The notes beneath the pieces were generated by a model, which saw only the letters and a list, made by a program, of their open reading frames with translations, ran no database searches and was not told the origin of the DNA. Below, piece by piece: positions 26,708-36,285 of a stretch of DNA of 64,000 nucleotides. The DNA is from Lysobacter gummosus. GTDB lineage: Bacteria > Pseudomonadota > Gammaproteobacteria > Xanthomonadales > Xanthomonadaceae. The stretch spans positions 186,001 through 250,000 of the forward strand of contig NZ_CP011131.1 in assembly GCF_001442805.1 (NCBI RefSeq). Direction: 5' to 3'. The stretch's first letter is position 1; each line of letters opens with the position of its first letter. The position numbers and the translations under genes are program-made.

Positions 26708-29377
26708 ATGATCGTGCGTAACCGCTGTTCGAGTTTGAGCCTTGCCGTCTTCGCCGCCCTGATCGCCAGCAACGCCGCTGCGCAGGACGCCGCGCCCGCC
26801 GACGCGCCCGCGCGCGAGTCCGCCGCCGGCAAGGACGCGACCGATCTGGATTCGGTGATCGTCACCGTCGAACGCCGCGCGCAGAGTCTGCAGAAATTCG
26901 CCGGCACCGCGCAGGCCCTGTCGCAGGACGATCTGCGCGGCCTGGGCATCAACAACGAACTGCGCCAGATCCAGGTCGCCGTGCCGGGCCTGAGCATCGC
27001 CAACCAGGAAGGCGCGACCGAAGTCTTCATCCGCGGCGTGGGCTCGTCGAACAACACCGAACTGGGCGATCCGGGCGCCGCGCCGCACGTCAACGGCGCC
27101 TACATCCCGCGTCCGCGCGGCCTGGGCGCGATGTTCTACGACCTGGAACGCGTGGAGATCAACAAGGGCCCGCAAGGCACCCTGCGCGGCCGCAACGCGC
27201 TGGCCGGCACGCTCAACATCATCACCAAGAAGCCCGAGCTGGGCGGCGATTTCAGCGGCTACGTGCAGGGCGAGGTCGGCAATCGCGATCAGAAGGGCTA
27301 CGAGACCGCGGTGAATTTTCCGCTGGGCGAATACGCCGCGTTGCGCTTCGCCGGTTATCACGTCGAGAAAGAGGCCGGTTTCAAGAACGCCGGCCTGTGG
27401 CAGCACATCCAGCCCGCCGGCATCCAGGACGACAGCGCCGGACGCCTGTCGTTCCTGTACGAGCCCGACGACAAGCTGTCGGTGTTCGCCATGCTCGACG
27501 TCGGCCGCGAGCTGGGCACCGGCTATCCGGGCGCGGGCGTGTTCGAGGCGGCCAGGGCCGGCTTCAAGCCCGACGACATCGACATGCGCGCGGTGGTGTA
27601 CCGCGGCGCGCAGGGCAAGGTCGATAACAAGCTGTGGGGTTTTCAGGGCACGGTGCGCTACGACTTCGGCGGCGTGAACCTGGAATACAACGGCAGCTAT
27701 CGCGACGTCGACTACTTCCAGATCAACTCCGCCGCCGACGGCAACACCTGGCCGGGCCGCGATCTGCGCGAGCGCCCGCCGGGCCAGCCGGCGACTTGGG
27801 GCGGCATCGACTACGACAACTTCGGCACCAACTATCTGCAGGCGCGTTCGCAATCGCAGACTCACGAGCTGCGCCTGTCGTCCGACGACGATGCGCGCTT
27901 TCGCTGGACCACCGGCGGCTTCTACTTCCACGAGAAGCAGCAGGTCGGCTTCATGGCGCTGGCCGACAAGGGCGCGTTCTATTCGGGCACCGAATTCACC
28001 ATGCCCGATGTGGACGGCAAGTCGTGGGCGGTGTTCGGCGACGGCACCTTCGATGTCAACGACCGCCTGCGCGTCAAGGGCGGCCTGCGTTACACCGACG
28101 AGCGCAAGTCGCGCGACGGCATCGGCGGCAACTGGACCATCGGCCTGGGCGGCGACGGCGGTGTGTTCCAGACCCGCCTGGGCACGGAAGGCTTCATGCC
28201 GAGCTTGCTCAATCGCCCCAGCTTCAACACCACCGGCCTGGTCACCGACGCCGACAAGGCGCGTTATCTGCTGGACGGCATCCTGCGCGCCGGCGCGCGC
28301 GACACGATGCAGCAGCAGTTGCAGGGCATCGTCGATGGCAGCCGCCCGAACGGCACCTGCATCGATCGGCCCGACATCGGCGGCAACACCGTCAACTGCC
28401 CGGCCAACGGCCAGCACAGCTTCATCTCGCTCGGTATTCCCTCCGAGCAGCACGGCTCGAGCGCATTCGATTTCCTCGACTGGCGCCTGGGCTTCGAATA
28501 CGACCTGAGCGACCGCAACCTGCTGTACGCGACGGTCTCCACCGGCCACAAGGCCGGCGGTTTCAACGACAGCTTCGACGTGAATGTCATCCCGGAAACC
28601 TACAAGCCGGAGAAACTGACGGCGCTGGAAATCGGCTCGAAGAACTCGTTCGAATTCTTCGGCCGCACTTCGACCTTCAACGTCAGCGGTTTCTATTACG
28701 ACTACCAGGACCAGGTGTTCCAGGACCTGACCACGATCGCGTTCGACCCGGACGGCAGGCCGAACGGCTTCGCCCTGGTCAACCGCAATGTCGGCAAGTC
28801 CGAGCTGTACGGCATCGAGGCCGAGAGCCGGCTGCGCCTGGGCGCGGGGTTCACCCTCGACCTCAACGCCTTGTACCTGAAGACCGAGATCAAGCAGGGC
28901 ATGGTCGCCGACGTGCGCAGCCAGGACTTCGGCAACGGCGGCATCACCTCGCAGATCGACCTGACCGGCAACGAGTTGCCGCTGTCCTCTGAATTCACCT
29001 TCAACGCGCGCCTGCAGCAGGCGATCGATTTCAGTCGAGGCACTTTCGACTGGCAGATCCTGGCCGCGCATCGCTCCTCGTTCTTCCTGACCCAGTACAA
29101 CGACCGCGACGTGACCTTCCTGCGCGACGCCTCCGGCGCGGTGGCCCGGGTCGAGGACGCGGCCACCGCCGGTTTCCCGGACAAGCAGAAGGGTTTCACC
29201 CAGGTCAACGCCGGCATCGGTTTCAGCTCGCTCAGCGGTGCCTGGCGGGTGGAAGCGTGGGGCAGCAACCTGACGAACAAAGACGTATCGCAGAAGGCGT
29301 TGGTGGGTTCGGGCGTGAACACGCGTTTCCTCAACGACGCGCGCAGCTACGGCGTGCGGGTGCGCTGGAACTTCTGA
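26708..29377 (+). CDS. TonB-dependent receptor
   Basis: Predicted 889-residue outer-membrane receptor. A signal peptide (1-26, SNAAAQ), a TonB box-like DSVIVTVERR (about 48-57) and a plug (VFIRGVGSSNN, LERVEINKGPQGTLRGRNA) precede a barrel ending RVRWNF. The IVTVERR-type N-terminus differs from the two receptors at 0.1-5.7 kb, so it belongs to another receptor subgroup. The ATG at 26708 has GGGGAGGGG upstream. A LacI-type operator lies upstream; a sodium/sugar symporter, LacI regulator and GH3 glucosidase follow, suggesting glucan-derived oligosaccharide uptake. The ligand is inferred. Confidence 0.93.
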   Translation: MIVRNRCSSLSLAVFAALIASNAAAQDAAPADAPARESAAGKDATDLDSVIVTVERRAQSLQKFAGTAQALSQDDLRGLGINNELRQIQVAVPGLSIANQEGATEVFIRGVGSSNNTELGDPGAAPHVNGAYIPRPRGLGAMFYDLERVEINKGPQGTLRGRNALAGTLNIITKKPELGGDFSGYVQGEVGNRDQKGYETAVNFPLGEYAALRFAGYHVEKEAGFKNAGLWQHIQPAGIQDDSAGRLSFLYEPDDKLSVFAMLDVGRELGTGYPGAGVFEAARAGFKPDDIDMRAVVYRGAQGKVDNKLWGFQGTVRYDFGGVNLEYNGSYRDVDYFQINSAADGNTWPGRDLRERPPGQPATWGGIDYDNFGTNYLQARSQSQTHELRLSSDDDARFRWTTGGFYFHEKQQVGFMALADKGAFYSGTEFTMPDVDGKSWAVFGDGTFDVNDRLRVKGGLRYTDERKSRDGIGGNWTIGLGGDGGVFQTRLGTEGFMPSLLNRPSFNTTGLVTDADKARYLLDGILRAGARDTMQQQLQGIVDGSRPNGTCIDRPDIGGNTVNCPANGQHSFISLGIPSEQHGSSAFDFLDWRLGFEYDLSDRNLLYATVSTGHKAGGFNDSFDVNVIPETYKPEKLTALEIGSKNSFEFFGRTSTFNVSGFYYDYQDQVFQDLTTIAFDPDGRPNGFALVNRNVGKSELYGIEAESRLRLGAGFTLDLNALYLKTEIKQGMVADVRSQDFGNGGITSQIDLTGNELPLSSEFTFNARLQQAIDFSRGTFDWQILAAHRSSFFLTQYNDRDVTFLRDASGAVARVEDAATAGFPDKQKGFTQVNAGIGFSSLSGAWRVEAWGSNLTNKDVSQKALVGSGVNTRFLNDARSYGVRVRWNF

Positions 29378-29472
29378 TGACGGCATCGCCGCGTCCCACC
29401 CTCGCCGCTCCGGCTTGCGCGCGCGTAGCTTCACGGCGCGCGGGGCCGGGGCTGCGGGGTGTCTGCACAGGT

Positions 29473-29690
29473 CGTCATTCCCGCGAAGGCCGACTCCGCT
29501 TTACTTCGACGCAGTCGAACATCCAAAGACTTCAGAGTCATCCTTCCAGAACGTCATTCCCGCGAATGCGGGAATCCAGAGACTTCAGCGAGGTCCCTCC
29601 AGGCCGTCATTCCCGCGAATGCGGGAATCCAGCGACTTCAAACGTTCTCGCACGAAAGGCACTGGATTCCCGCGTTCGCGGGAATGACGA
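29473..29690. repeat. Cluster of ATTCCCGCG-NNN-CGCGGGAAT repeats
   Basis: Three copies of the palindromic repeat GTCATTCCCGCGAATGCGGG-type (about 29553-29579, 29606-29632, and inverted at 29660-29690) plus a degenerate copy at 29473-29490 lie between the receptor and the symporter. Spacers share CCAG-GACTTCA. This short element is common in intergenic DNA of many beta- and gammaproteobacteria. Short open frames across it are not credible genes. Confidence 0.85.
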
Positions 29691-29714
29691 TAGGTGAGAT
29701 GCGAGGCGGCTGAT

Positions 29715-29898
29715 ACGCAAGCGACAGCACACGGCAACAACACACAAGCAGCAGCAGGCAGGCAACAGCAGGCAGGCAACAACACTCCAGCAGTACGCAT
29801 CAGCAGTAACGCATCAGCATCAGCAGCAACACACCAGCAACAAAGCACCGCGCACGAGCAACGACCTCCTCAATCCCGCCCAGACCCAGCGGAGCTCC
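29715..29898 (+). promoter_or_regulatory. T-depleted CAGCA/CAACA-rich leader of the symporter gene
   Basis: From 29715 to 29785 there is no T at all, and only a handful follow up to 29860. The stretch is built of CAGCA, CAACA and GGCA words, with a 14-base tandem duplicate (GCAGGCAGGCAACA at 29754-29767 and 29768-29781). It would make an almost uracil-free, unstructured 5' leader right before the symporter start. Its function is unknown. Confidence 0.5.
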
Positions 29899-31461
29899 AT
29901 GAAACTTCCCTTGCTCGACACCCTGATCGTCCTGATCTACCTCGCCGGCGTGTTCGCTCTCGCGCAATGGGTCTCGCGCGAAAAATCCGGGCACGAGAAA
30001 ACCGCGAAGGACTACTTCCTGGCGAGCAAGGCGCTGCCATGGTGGGCGATCGGCGCCTCGCTGATCGCGGCCAATATTTCCGCCGAACAGATCATCGGCA
30101 TGTCCGGCTCGGGCTACGCGCTCGGCCTTGCGATCGCGTCCTACGAATGGATGGCGGCGGCCACCTTGCTGGTGGTCGGCAAGTTCTTCCTGCCGGTGTT
30201 CCTGCGCAACGGCATCTACACCATGCCGCAGTTCCTGCAGGAGCGTTACGGCAATCGCATCCGCACGCTGATGGCGGTGTTCTGGCTCGGCCTGTACGTG
30301 TTCGTGAACCTCACCTCGATCGTGTGGCTGGGTTCGCTGGCGGTTTCGCAAGTCACCGGCATGGACCAGATGCTGGCGCTGACCTTGCTGGGCGCGTTCG
30401 CGCTGGCCTATCAGCTCTACGGCGGCCTGAAGGCGGTGGCGCTGACCGATATCGTGCAGGTGACCTTGCTGGTGCTCGGCGGCCTGCTGGTCGCCGGCCT
30501 GACCCTGAGCAAGATCGGCGACGGCGCCGGCGTGATCGCCGGTTTCGACAAGTTGATCGCGACCCATCCGGATCACTTCAAGATGATCCTGTCGCCCGAC
30601 AATCCGCACTATAAGGACCTGCCCGGCATCGGCGTGCTGCTCGGCGGCCTGTGGGTGATGCACGTGAGTTACTGGGGCTTCAACCAATACATCATCCAGC
30701 GCGCGCTGGCGGCCAAGGATCTGCGCGAAGCGCAGAAGGGCATCGTGTTCGCCGCCGCTCTGAAGATCATCCTGCCGATCATCGTCGTGCTGCCGGGCAT
30801 CGCCGCGGTGATGCTGGCGCCTGGGCTGAAGCGTTCCGACGATGCGTATCCGGCGATGATGTCGCTGCTGCCCAGCGGCGTGCTGGGCCTGGTGTTCGCC
30901 GCGCTGGTGGCGGCGATCGTGGCTTCGCTGGCTTCGAAGATCAATTCGGTCGCGACCATCTTCACTCTGGATTTCTACGCCAAGTACCGGCCGCAGGCGA
31001 GCGAACAGCGGCTGGTGCGGGTGGGCCGCATCGCCGCGGCGGTCGCGATCGCCATCGCCATCGTCACCGCGCGGCCGCTGATCGGCGGTTTCGATCAGGG
31101 CTTCCAGTACATCCAGGAATACACCGGTTTCTTCACTCCGGGCATCGTGGTGATCTTCCTGTTCGGTCTGTTCTGGAAGCGCGCCAACGAAGCCGGCGCG
31201 CTGGCCGCGGCGATCGGTTCGTTCGTGCTGTCGGTGGCGCTGAAGCTCGCATGGCCGGAACTTCCGTTCGTCAATCGCGTCGGCGTGGTGTTCGTGCTGG
31301 CCGCGGCGTTGGCGGTGATCGTGTCGCTATCGACACGCTCCGGCGCCGGCCACGACCGCATCCAGAGCGACGGCGTCAGCTACGCCACCACGCCCTCGTT
31401 CAACGTCGCCGCGATCGCCGTGGTCGCGATCCTGATCGCGCTGTACGCGCTGTTCTGGTGA
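29899..31461 (+). CDS. Sodium/sugar symporter (SSS family)
   Basis: Predicted 520-residue inner-membrane symporter with about 14 hydrophobic segments. It has SSS-family features: KDYFLASKALPWWAIGASL, AANISAEQIIGMSG (Na+-site region), YGGLKAVALTDIVQV, and NSVATIFTLDFYAKY (second Na+-site region), resembling vSGLT-type sugar carriers. It starts at the ATG at 29899 after CGGAGCTCC. Between a TonB receptor and a GH3 glucosidase, it most likely brings glucose or a related sugar into the cytoplasm. The sugar is inferred. Confidence 0.9.
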   Translation: MKLPLLDTLIVLIYLAGVFALAQWVSREKSGHEKTAKDYFLASKALPWWAIGASLIAANISAEQIIGMSGSGYALGLAIASYEWMAAATLLVVGKFFLPVFLRNGIYTMPQFLQERYGNRIRTLMAVFWLGLYVFVNLTSIVWLGSLAVSQVTGMDQMLALTLLGAFALAYQLYGGLKAVALTDIVQVTLLVLGGLLVAGLTLSKIGDGAGVIAGFDKLIATHPDHFKMILSPDNPHYKDLPGIGVLLGGLWVMHVSYWGFNQYIIQRALAAKDLREAQKGIVFAAALKIILPIIVVLPGIAAVMLAPGLKRSDDAYPAMMSLLPSGVLGLVFAALVAAIVASLASKINSVATIFTLDFYAKYRPQASEQRLVRVGRIAAAVAIAIAIVTARPLIGGFDQGFQYIQEYTGFFTPGIVVIFLFGLFWKRANEAGALAAAIGSFVLSVALKLAWPELPFVNRVGVVFVLAAALAVIVSLSTRSGAGHDRIQSDGVSYATTPSFNVAAIAVVAILIALYALFW

Positions 31462-31586
31462 AGGCGGGGGCGCGTGCCGTCCAGGTTTCGCGCGTCGTGC
31501 GCGAGGGCGCGGTGCGCGCGCGAAGCGGTGCGATCGCGATCGGGCCCGATGCCGCGGCGTCGGACTCGCATTCGGCTCAGGCGATT

Positions 31587-32612
31587 TCAGCGCCGCCGCG
31601 CGCGGCCTTTGTCGATCGGCCCGGTGGACTGGCGCAGCTGCAGCTCGTAGCCGGCGGTGATCATCTGGCCGCCGTCGGGCGCCTTGATCCGCTTGAACAA
31701 TTCATTGGTGGCCAACCGGCCCATTTCGCGGGTGGGCTGGCGCACCGTGGTCAGCGGCGGATAAATCTGCCGCGAGATCGGCGTGTCGTCGAAGCCGCAC
31801 ACCGACACGTCGCCGGGAATCGACAGGCCCATTTCGCTGGCGGTGCGGATGGTGCCGGCGGCCATGTCGTCGTTGGCGGCGAAGATCGCGGTCGGTGGGT
31901 TGTCCATGAGCAGCAGGCGCTGGGCGCAGATCGCGCCGGTGTCGTAGTGGAAGTCGCCTTCCACCACCAGTCCCGGATCGAACTCGATGCCGGCCGCGGC
32001 CAGGCCGTCGCGGTAACCGTTCAAGCGCCACTGGCTGGCGCCGTGCTCGGGATGGCCCTTGATATGGGCGATGCGCCGATGCCCGAGCGAGACCAGGTGC
32101 GCCATCATTTCGCGCACCGCGCGTTCTTCGTCGAGCACCACGCCGATGCGTCCGCCGCGCAGCTTCGGCGAGATGTTGGCGTAGGGAATGCCGAGCTGGC
32201 CCAGGCGCTTCATCAGGCCGGGGTGGTCGGTGAGCGGCGGCGTCAGCACCAGGCCGTCGGCGCGCGAGTGCTGGATGATCTCGTCCACGTGGGCGAGGAA
32301 CTTGCGCTCGCCGTAGGTGACCGGCGCCAGCATCAGGTTGTAGTGCTGAGCGATGCAGGCATCGAGCATGCCGGCCTGCACTTCCATCAGATAGTTGCTG
32401 GACGGGTTGTCGTACAGCAGCGCGACCAGGAACGAGCGCTGTCCGGCGAGGCTGCGCGCCGACGGATTGGGCCGGTATTGCAGCTTGCGCGCGGCGGCTT
32501 CCACGCGCTTGCGCGTGTCCTCGCTGACGTTGGGCTCTTGATTGAGCACGCGCGAGACGGTCTTCATCGACACCCCCGCCGCTTCCGCCACATCTTCGAT
32601 GCGAACCCGCAT
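31587..32612 (-). CDS. LacI-family transcriptional regulator
   Basis: Predicted 341-residue repressor. The N-terminal helix-turn-helix is IEDVAEAAGVSMKTVSRVL, followed by a hinge (NPSARSLAGQRS) and a periplasmic-binding-protein-like sugar-sensing domain (ADGLVLTPPLTD, HIKGHPEHGASQWR, IFAANDDMAAGTI, VCGFDDTPISR). It starts at the ATG at 32612. It is divergent from the GH3 glucosidase, 133 bases apart, and convergent with the symporter. It is the only LacI regulator in the window and therefore the candidate for the TGACARCGYTGTCA operators at 7076 and 26572. Confidence 0.93.
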   Translation of the reverse strand: MRVRIEDVAEAAGVSMKTVSRVLNQEPNVSEDTRKRVEAAARKLQYRPNPSARSLAGQRSFLVALLYDNPSSNYLMEVQAGMLDACIAQHYNLMLAPVTYGERKFLAHVDEIIQHSRADGLVLTPPLTDHPGLMKRLGQLGIPYANISPKLRGGRIGVVLDEERAVREMMAHLVSLGHRRIAHIKGHPEHGASQWRLNGYRDGLAAAGIEFDPGLVVEGDFHYDTGAICAQRLLLMDNPPTAIFAANDDMAAGTIRTASEMGLSIPGDVSVCGFDDTPISRQIYPPLTTVRQPTREMGRLATNELFKRIKAPDGGQMITAGYELQLRQSTGPIDKGRARRR

Positions 32613-32745
32613 AACCGGTCGTTTCCCTTGCTGCGCGTTACGCGTATTTTGCCAGAACGCGCGGCCAATACTCATCCATTTCGCCCGGCTTTCGCTATTT
32701 TCATGCGCAAGCCGCGCGTCGTTTTCAGGCCACCAGGAGCAGTGC

Positions 32746-35346
32746 ATGAACGCAGAGCTTAGCGCACACGAGCGCGCGGCGATTCTTTCGATCCCATCGC
32801 GATATCCCCGGCGCCGGCGGCTGGTCTGCGCGCTGGCGCTGGCCCTGCTGCCCGGGCTGGCGGCGGCCGACGGGGCGCCGGCGGCCGCCGCGACCGTGGA
32901 CCCGGCGCATTGGGCCGCCCTGAAACCGCCGATCGCGCGCGACGCCCGCCTGGAAAAACGCATCGTCGATCTGCTGGCGAAGATGAGCGTGGAAGAGAAG
33001 GTCGGCCAGATCGTCCAGGCCGACATCAACAGCGCCACGCCCGAGGACGTGCGCAAATACCACATCGGCTCGGTGCTGGCGGGCGGCAATTCCGAGCCCG
33101 GCGGCATCTCCGAGCCGGGCGGCAATTACGCTGCGGCGCCGCAGGAATGGCTGGAGGTGGCGGACAAATTCTATAAAGCCTCGATGGACGACAGCGACGG
33201 CAAGGCCGCCGTGCCGATCATCTTCGGCATCGACGCGGTGCACGGCCATAACAACCTGATCGGCGCGACCTTGTTCCCGCACAACATCGGCCTGGGCGCC
33301 ACGCGCAATCCCGAGCTGATCCGGCGGATCGGCGCGGCGACCGCGGCCGAGGTGCGCACCACCGGCATGGAGTGGACCTTCGCGCCGACCCTGACGGTGC
33401 CGCGCGACGATCGATGGGGCCGCACTTACGAGGGTTACTCCGAAGATCCGCGCGTGGTCGCCAGCTACGCCGCGGCCGCGATCGAGGGCCTGCAGGGCAA
33501 GGTCGGCACCAGGCAGTTCCTCGACGGCCGCCATGTGATCGCCTCGGCCAAGCACTTCCTCGCCGACGGCGGCACCTTCGAAGGCCGCGACCAGGGCGAT
33601 GCGAAAATCAGCGAGCAGGAACTGCGCGATATTCACGGCGCCGGCTATCCGCCGGCGTTGAAGGCCGGCGCGCAGACGGTGATGGCGTCCTTCTCCAGTT
33701 GGCAGGGCCAGAAGATGCACGGCAACAAGGCCTTGCTGACCGGCGTGCTCAAGCAGCGCATGGGCTTCGACGGATTCGTGATCGGCGACTGGAACGCGCA
33801 CGGCCAGGTGACCGGTTGCAGCAACGACAATTGCGCGGCCGCCTTCAACGCCGGCGTGGACATGCTGATGGCGCCCGACAGTTGGCGCGGTTACTACGAC
33901 AACGCGCTCAAGCAGGTCAAAAGCGGCGAGATTTCGATGGCGCGCCTGGACGATGCGGTGACCCGCATCCTGCGGGTGAAGCTGCGCTTGGGGCTATTCG
34001 AAGCCGGCGCGCCGTCGCAGCGGCCGCTCGGCGGCAAGTTCGAATTGCTCGGCAGCGCCGAGCATCGCGCGATCGCGCGCCAGGCCGTGCGCGAGTCGCT
34101 GGTGCTGTTGAAGAACGACAGCGGCGTGTTGCCGATTTCGCCCAAGGCGCGCGTGCTGGTGCTCGGCGAAGGCGCCGACAACCTGCCCAAGCAGTCCGGC
34201 GGCTGGACCTTGAACTGGCAGGGAACCGGGCTGAAAGCCAGCGATTTCCCGCATGCGCAGTCGATCTGGAGCGGATTGCGCGAGCAGATCCAGGCCGCCG
34301 GCGGGCAAGCCGAGCTGGCTGCGGACGGCAAGTACAAGAACAAGCCTGACGTGGCGATCTTCGTCTATGGCGAAGACCCTTACGCCGAATTCCAGGGCGA
34401 TCTGCGCACGGTGACGTTCCGGCCGACGCGCAATCCGGAGCTGGAAACGATCAAGCGGCTTAAGGCCGAGGGCATCCCGGTGGTGAGCGTGTTCCTGTCG
34501 GGGCGGCCGTTGTGGGTTAATCGCGAGATCAACGCCTCCGATGCTTTTGTCGCCGCATGGCTGCCCGGTTCGGAAGGCGGCGGCATCGCCGATGTGTTGC
34601 TGCGCAACGGCGCCGGCGGCGTCGCTCACGACTTCAAGGGCAAGCTGTCGTACTCGTGGCCGCGTACGGCGGTGCAGATCGCCAACGTCGGCGACAAGGA
34701 CTATTCGCCGCAGTTCGCCTTCGGTTATGGCTTGAGCTACGCCAAGCCGGGCAAGGTCGGCGCGCTCGCGGAAGATCCGGGCACGGCCGATATCGATCAG
34801 CGCGCGATGCAGTTCCTCGGCCGCGGCGCATTGCCGCGCGGCTGGAAGCTGCGCGTGGATTCGCAGGGCAAGCGCGCCGATGCGATCAAGCCGCCGCTGG
34901 CCAGCGCCGACGGCGCGGTGGCGGTGTCGGCGGTCGATTACAAGGCGCAGGAAGACGCCTGGCGCGTGGATTGGAAGGGCGATGCGCGCGTGGAATGGGT
35001 GGCCGATACGCCGATGGAGCTGGTGCGCGAAACCAACGGCGATGTGCAGCTGTTGATTACGCTCAAGGTCGATGCGGTCGGCGCCGGCGATACCAATCTG
35101 ATCGCCGTGTGCACCGGTCCCAAGTGCGAAGCGAAGATGCCGCTCGGCGATATCCTGCGCGGCTTGCCACGCGGGCAGTGGCAGCGCATCGGCATTCCTC
35201 TGAAGTGCGTGCGCGCGGCCGGCGCCGACATGGGCAAGCTGGAAGTGCCGTTCGGTTTGCAGGCGTCGAAGGGAACTTCGATCACGCTGCACGAAGTCGC
35301 TTACGGCACCGATGCCGAGCAGGTGGTGGACTGCAAGCGGCAGTGA
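32746..35346 (+). CDS. ExoP-like GH3 beta-glucosidase/exoglucanase
   Basis: Predicted 866-residue exported glycoside hydrolase family 3 enzyme that would release glucose from beta-glucan ends. A signal-like N-terminus (hydrophobic about 28-40, ending LAAAD) precedes the GH3 N-domain (ESKMSVEEKVGQIVQ-like start, FGIDAVHGHNN, KHFLADGG) with the nucleophile predicted at Asp348 (FVIGDWN). The C-domain follows (VLLKNDSGVLPIS). The last about 160 residues look like the galactose-binding-like ExoP C-terminal domain. The ATG at 32746 follows CCAGGAGCAGTGC. It probably acts in the periplasm on sugars imported by the nearby TonB receptor. Confidence 0.93.
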   Translation: MNAELSAHERAAILSIPSRYPRRRRLVCALALALLPGLAAADGAPAAAATVDPAHWAALKPPIARDARLEKRIVDLLAKMSVEEKVGQIVQADINSATPEDVRKYHIGSVLAGGNSEPGGISEPGGNYAAAPQEWLEVADKFYKASMDDSDGKAAVPIIFGIDAVHGHNNLIGATLFPHNIGLGATRNPELIRRIGAATAAEVRTTGMEWTFAPTLTVPRDDRWGRTYEGYSEDPRVVASYAAAAIEGLQGKVGTRQFLDGRHVIASAKHFLADGGTFEGRDQGDAKISEQELRDIHGAGYPPALKAGAQTVMASFSSWQGQKMHGNKALLTGVLKQRMGFDGFVIGDWNAHGQVTGCSNDNCAAAFNAGVDMLMAPDSWRGYYDNALKQVKSGEISMARLDDAVTRILRVKLRLGLFEAGAPSQRPLGGKFELLGSAEHRAIARQAVRESLVLLKNDSGVLPISPKARVLVLGEGADNLPKQSGGWTLNWQGTGLKASDFPHAQSIWSGLREQIQAAGGQAELAADGKYKNKPDVAIFVYGEDPYAEFQGDLRTVTFRPTRNPELETIKRLKAEGIPVVSVFLSGRPLWVNREINASDAFVAAWLPGSEGGGIADVLLRNGAGGVAHDFKGKLSYSWPRTAVQIANVGDKDYSPQFAFGYGLSYAKPGKVGALAEDPGTADIDQRAMQFLGRGALPRGWKLRVDSQGKRADAIKPPLASADGAVAVSAVDYKAQEDAWRVDWKGDARVEWVADTPMELVRETNGDVQLLITLKVDAVGAGDTNLIAVCTGPKCEAKMPLGDILRGLPRGQWQRIGIPLKCVRAAGADMGKLEVPFGLQASKGTSITLHEVAYGTDAEQVVDCKRQ

Positions 35347-35402
35347 CGGCCGGAGTGCATTGAAGCGGTAACCCGCGCCGCCGTTTGCGGCGGCGCGAGG
35401 CG

Positions 35403-35436
35403 ATCGCCCTTCTTCCGTTCGCGGGAGAAGGGCGAT
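35403..35436 (+). terminator. Hairpin after the glucosidase gene
   Basis: ATCGCCCTTCT and AGAAGGGCGAT form an 11-bp stem with additional pairing inside. No strong T-run follows. It is in the 185-base gap before the response regulator. Confidence 0.5.
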
Positions 35437-35531
35437 GGCGGAATTCCGCAGTCCAGCACAGCCATGGACAGTTTGTCCTGTGGCAGTTTGCCGCAGTCCC
35501 GCCGCGCGGCGGCGGGATTAGGATGCGGCGC

Positions 35532-36125
35532 ATGAATGCAACGACTTTCTCCCGCGCCGCGATCCATGGGCCTGCCGTGAGCGGTTTGATCGTGGACGAC
35601 GACGCGGCCTACGCAGCGACCTTGCAGCGCAGCCTGGCGCGACGCGGCATCGAGGCGCGCACCGCCGCCGGCGTGCGGCAAGCGCTGGACCTGGCGATGG
35701 CGCAGCCGCCTTCGTTCGCCCTGATCGACCTCAAGCTGGGCAGCGAATCGGGGCTGCAACTGATCCGGCCGCTGCGCGAGTTGCATGCGCAGATGCGGAT
35801 CGTGCTGGTCACCGGTTATGCCAGCGTCGCCACCGCGGTGGATGCGATCAAGCGCGGCGCCGACGACTATCTGCCCAAGCCGGCCAGCGTGGCGGCGATC
35901 CTGTCCGCGTTGGGATTGGAATCGGCCGATGCGCCGGCCGTGGCGGAAGCGCCCGACACGATGACGCCGCTGCGGCGCCTGGAGTGGGAACACATCCAGC
36001 AGGCGCTGAACGATACCGGCGGCAATATTTCCGCGACCGCGCGCCTGCTCGGCATGCATCGGCGCTCCCTGCAGCGCAAGCTCGGCAAGCGGCCGGGGCC
36101 GGAGCGCAGTTTGATCGGCTTATAG
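35532..36125 (+). CDS. RegA/ActR/PrrA-type response regulator
   Basis: Predicted 197-residue two-component regulator. The receiver has the acidic pocket VDDD (22-24), phospho-acceptor Asp66 (FALIDLKLG), Thr in VTGYAS and Lys in DYLPKP. A short linker is followed by a Fis-like helix-turn-helix (GGNISATARLLGMHRRSLQR), the RegA-family output domain. RegA proteins act with RegB/PrrB redox kinases, but no kinase gene is adjacent here. Start at 35532 (AGGA upstream); 35523 is an alternative in-frame ATG. Confidence 0.9.
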   Translation: MNATTFSRAAIHGPAVSGLIVDDDAAYAATLQRSLARRGIEARTAAGVRQALDLAMAQPPSFALIDLKLGSESGLQLIRPLRELHAQMRIVLVTGYASVATAVDAIKRGADDYLPKPASVAAILSALGLESADAPAVAEAPDTMTPLRRLEWEHIQQALNDTGGNISATARLLGMHRRSLQRKLGKRPGPERSLIGL

Positions 36126-36168
36126 GCGAAGTCTTTGTGCAGGGAGCATCAGCCCCGATACCAAGGCT

Positions 36169-36267
36169 TTGTGGGAGGGAGCTTTAGCCCCGATGCTTTT
36201 GGCTCCGATTGCCGGAATCCACCGCGAGCTGAGCGAAAAGCATCGGGGCTAAAGCTCCCTCCCACAA
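36169..36267. repeat. Perfect 32-bp inverted repeat (GGGAGGGAGC/GCTCCCTCCC family)
   Basis: Arms 36169-36200 and 36236-36267 are exact inverted copies of a 32-base element starting TTGTGGGAGGGAGC and ending GATGCTTTT, separated by 35 bases. A degenerate direct copy lies at 36133-36161, and a related single copy (CGGGGCTGAAGCCCCTCCC) at 58162-58185. It lies between convergent genes and could also end both transcripts. Confidence 0.85.
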
Positions 36268-36285
36268 CAAAAGAAAAAAGCTTGC

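Noticed and set aside
26594..29434. 946-codon minus-strand frame opposite the third TonB receptor
   Set aside because: Antisense shadow, no domain content.
29415..29713. Short ORFs in the ATTCCCGCG repeat cluster
   Set aside because: They only translate intergenic repeats (SFPRMRES-type peptides) and lack ribosome-binding sites.
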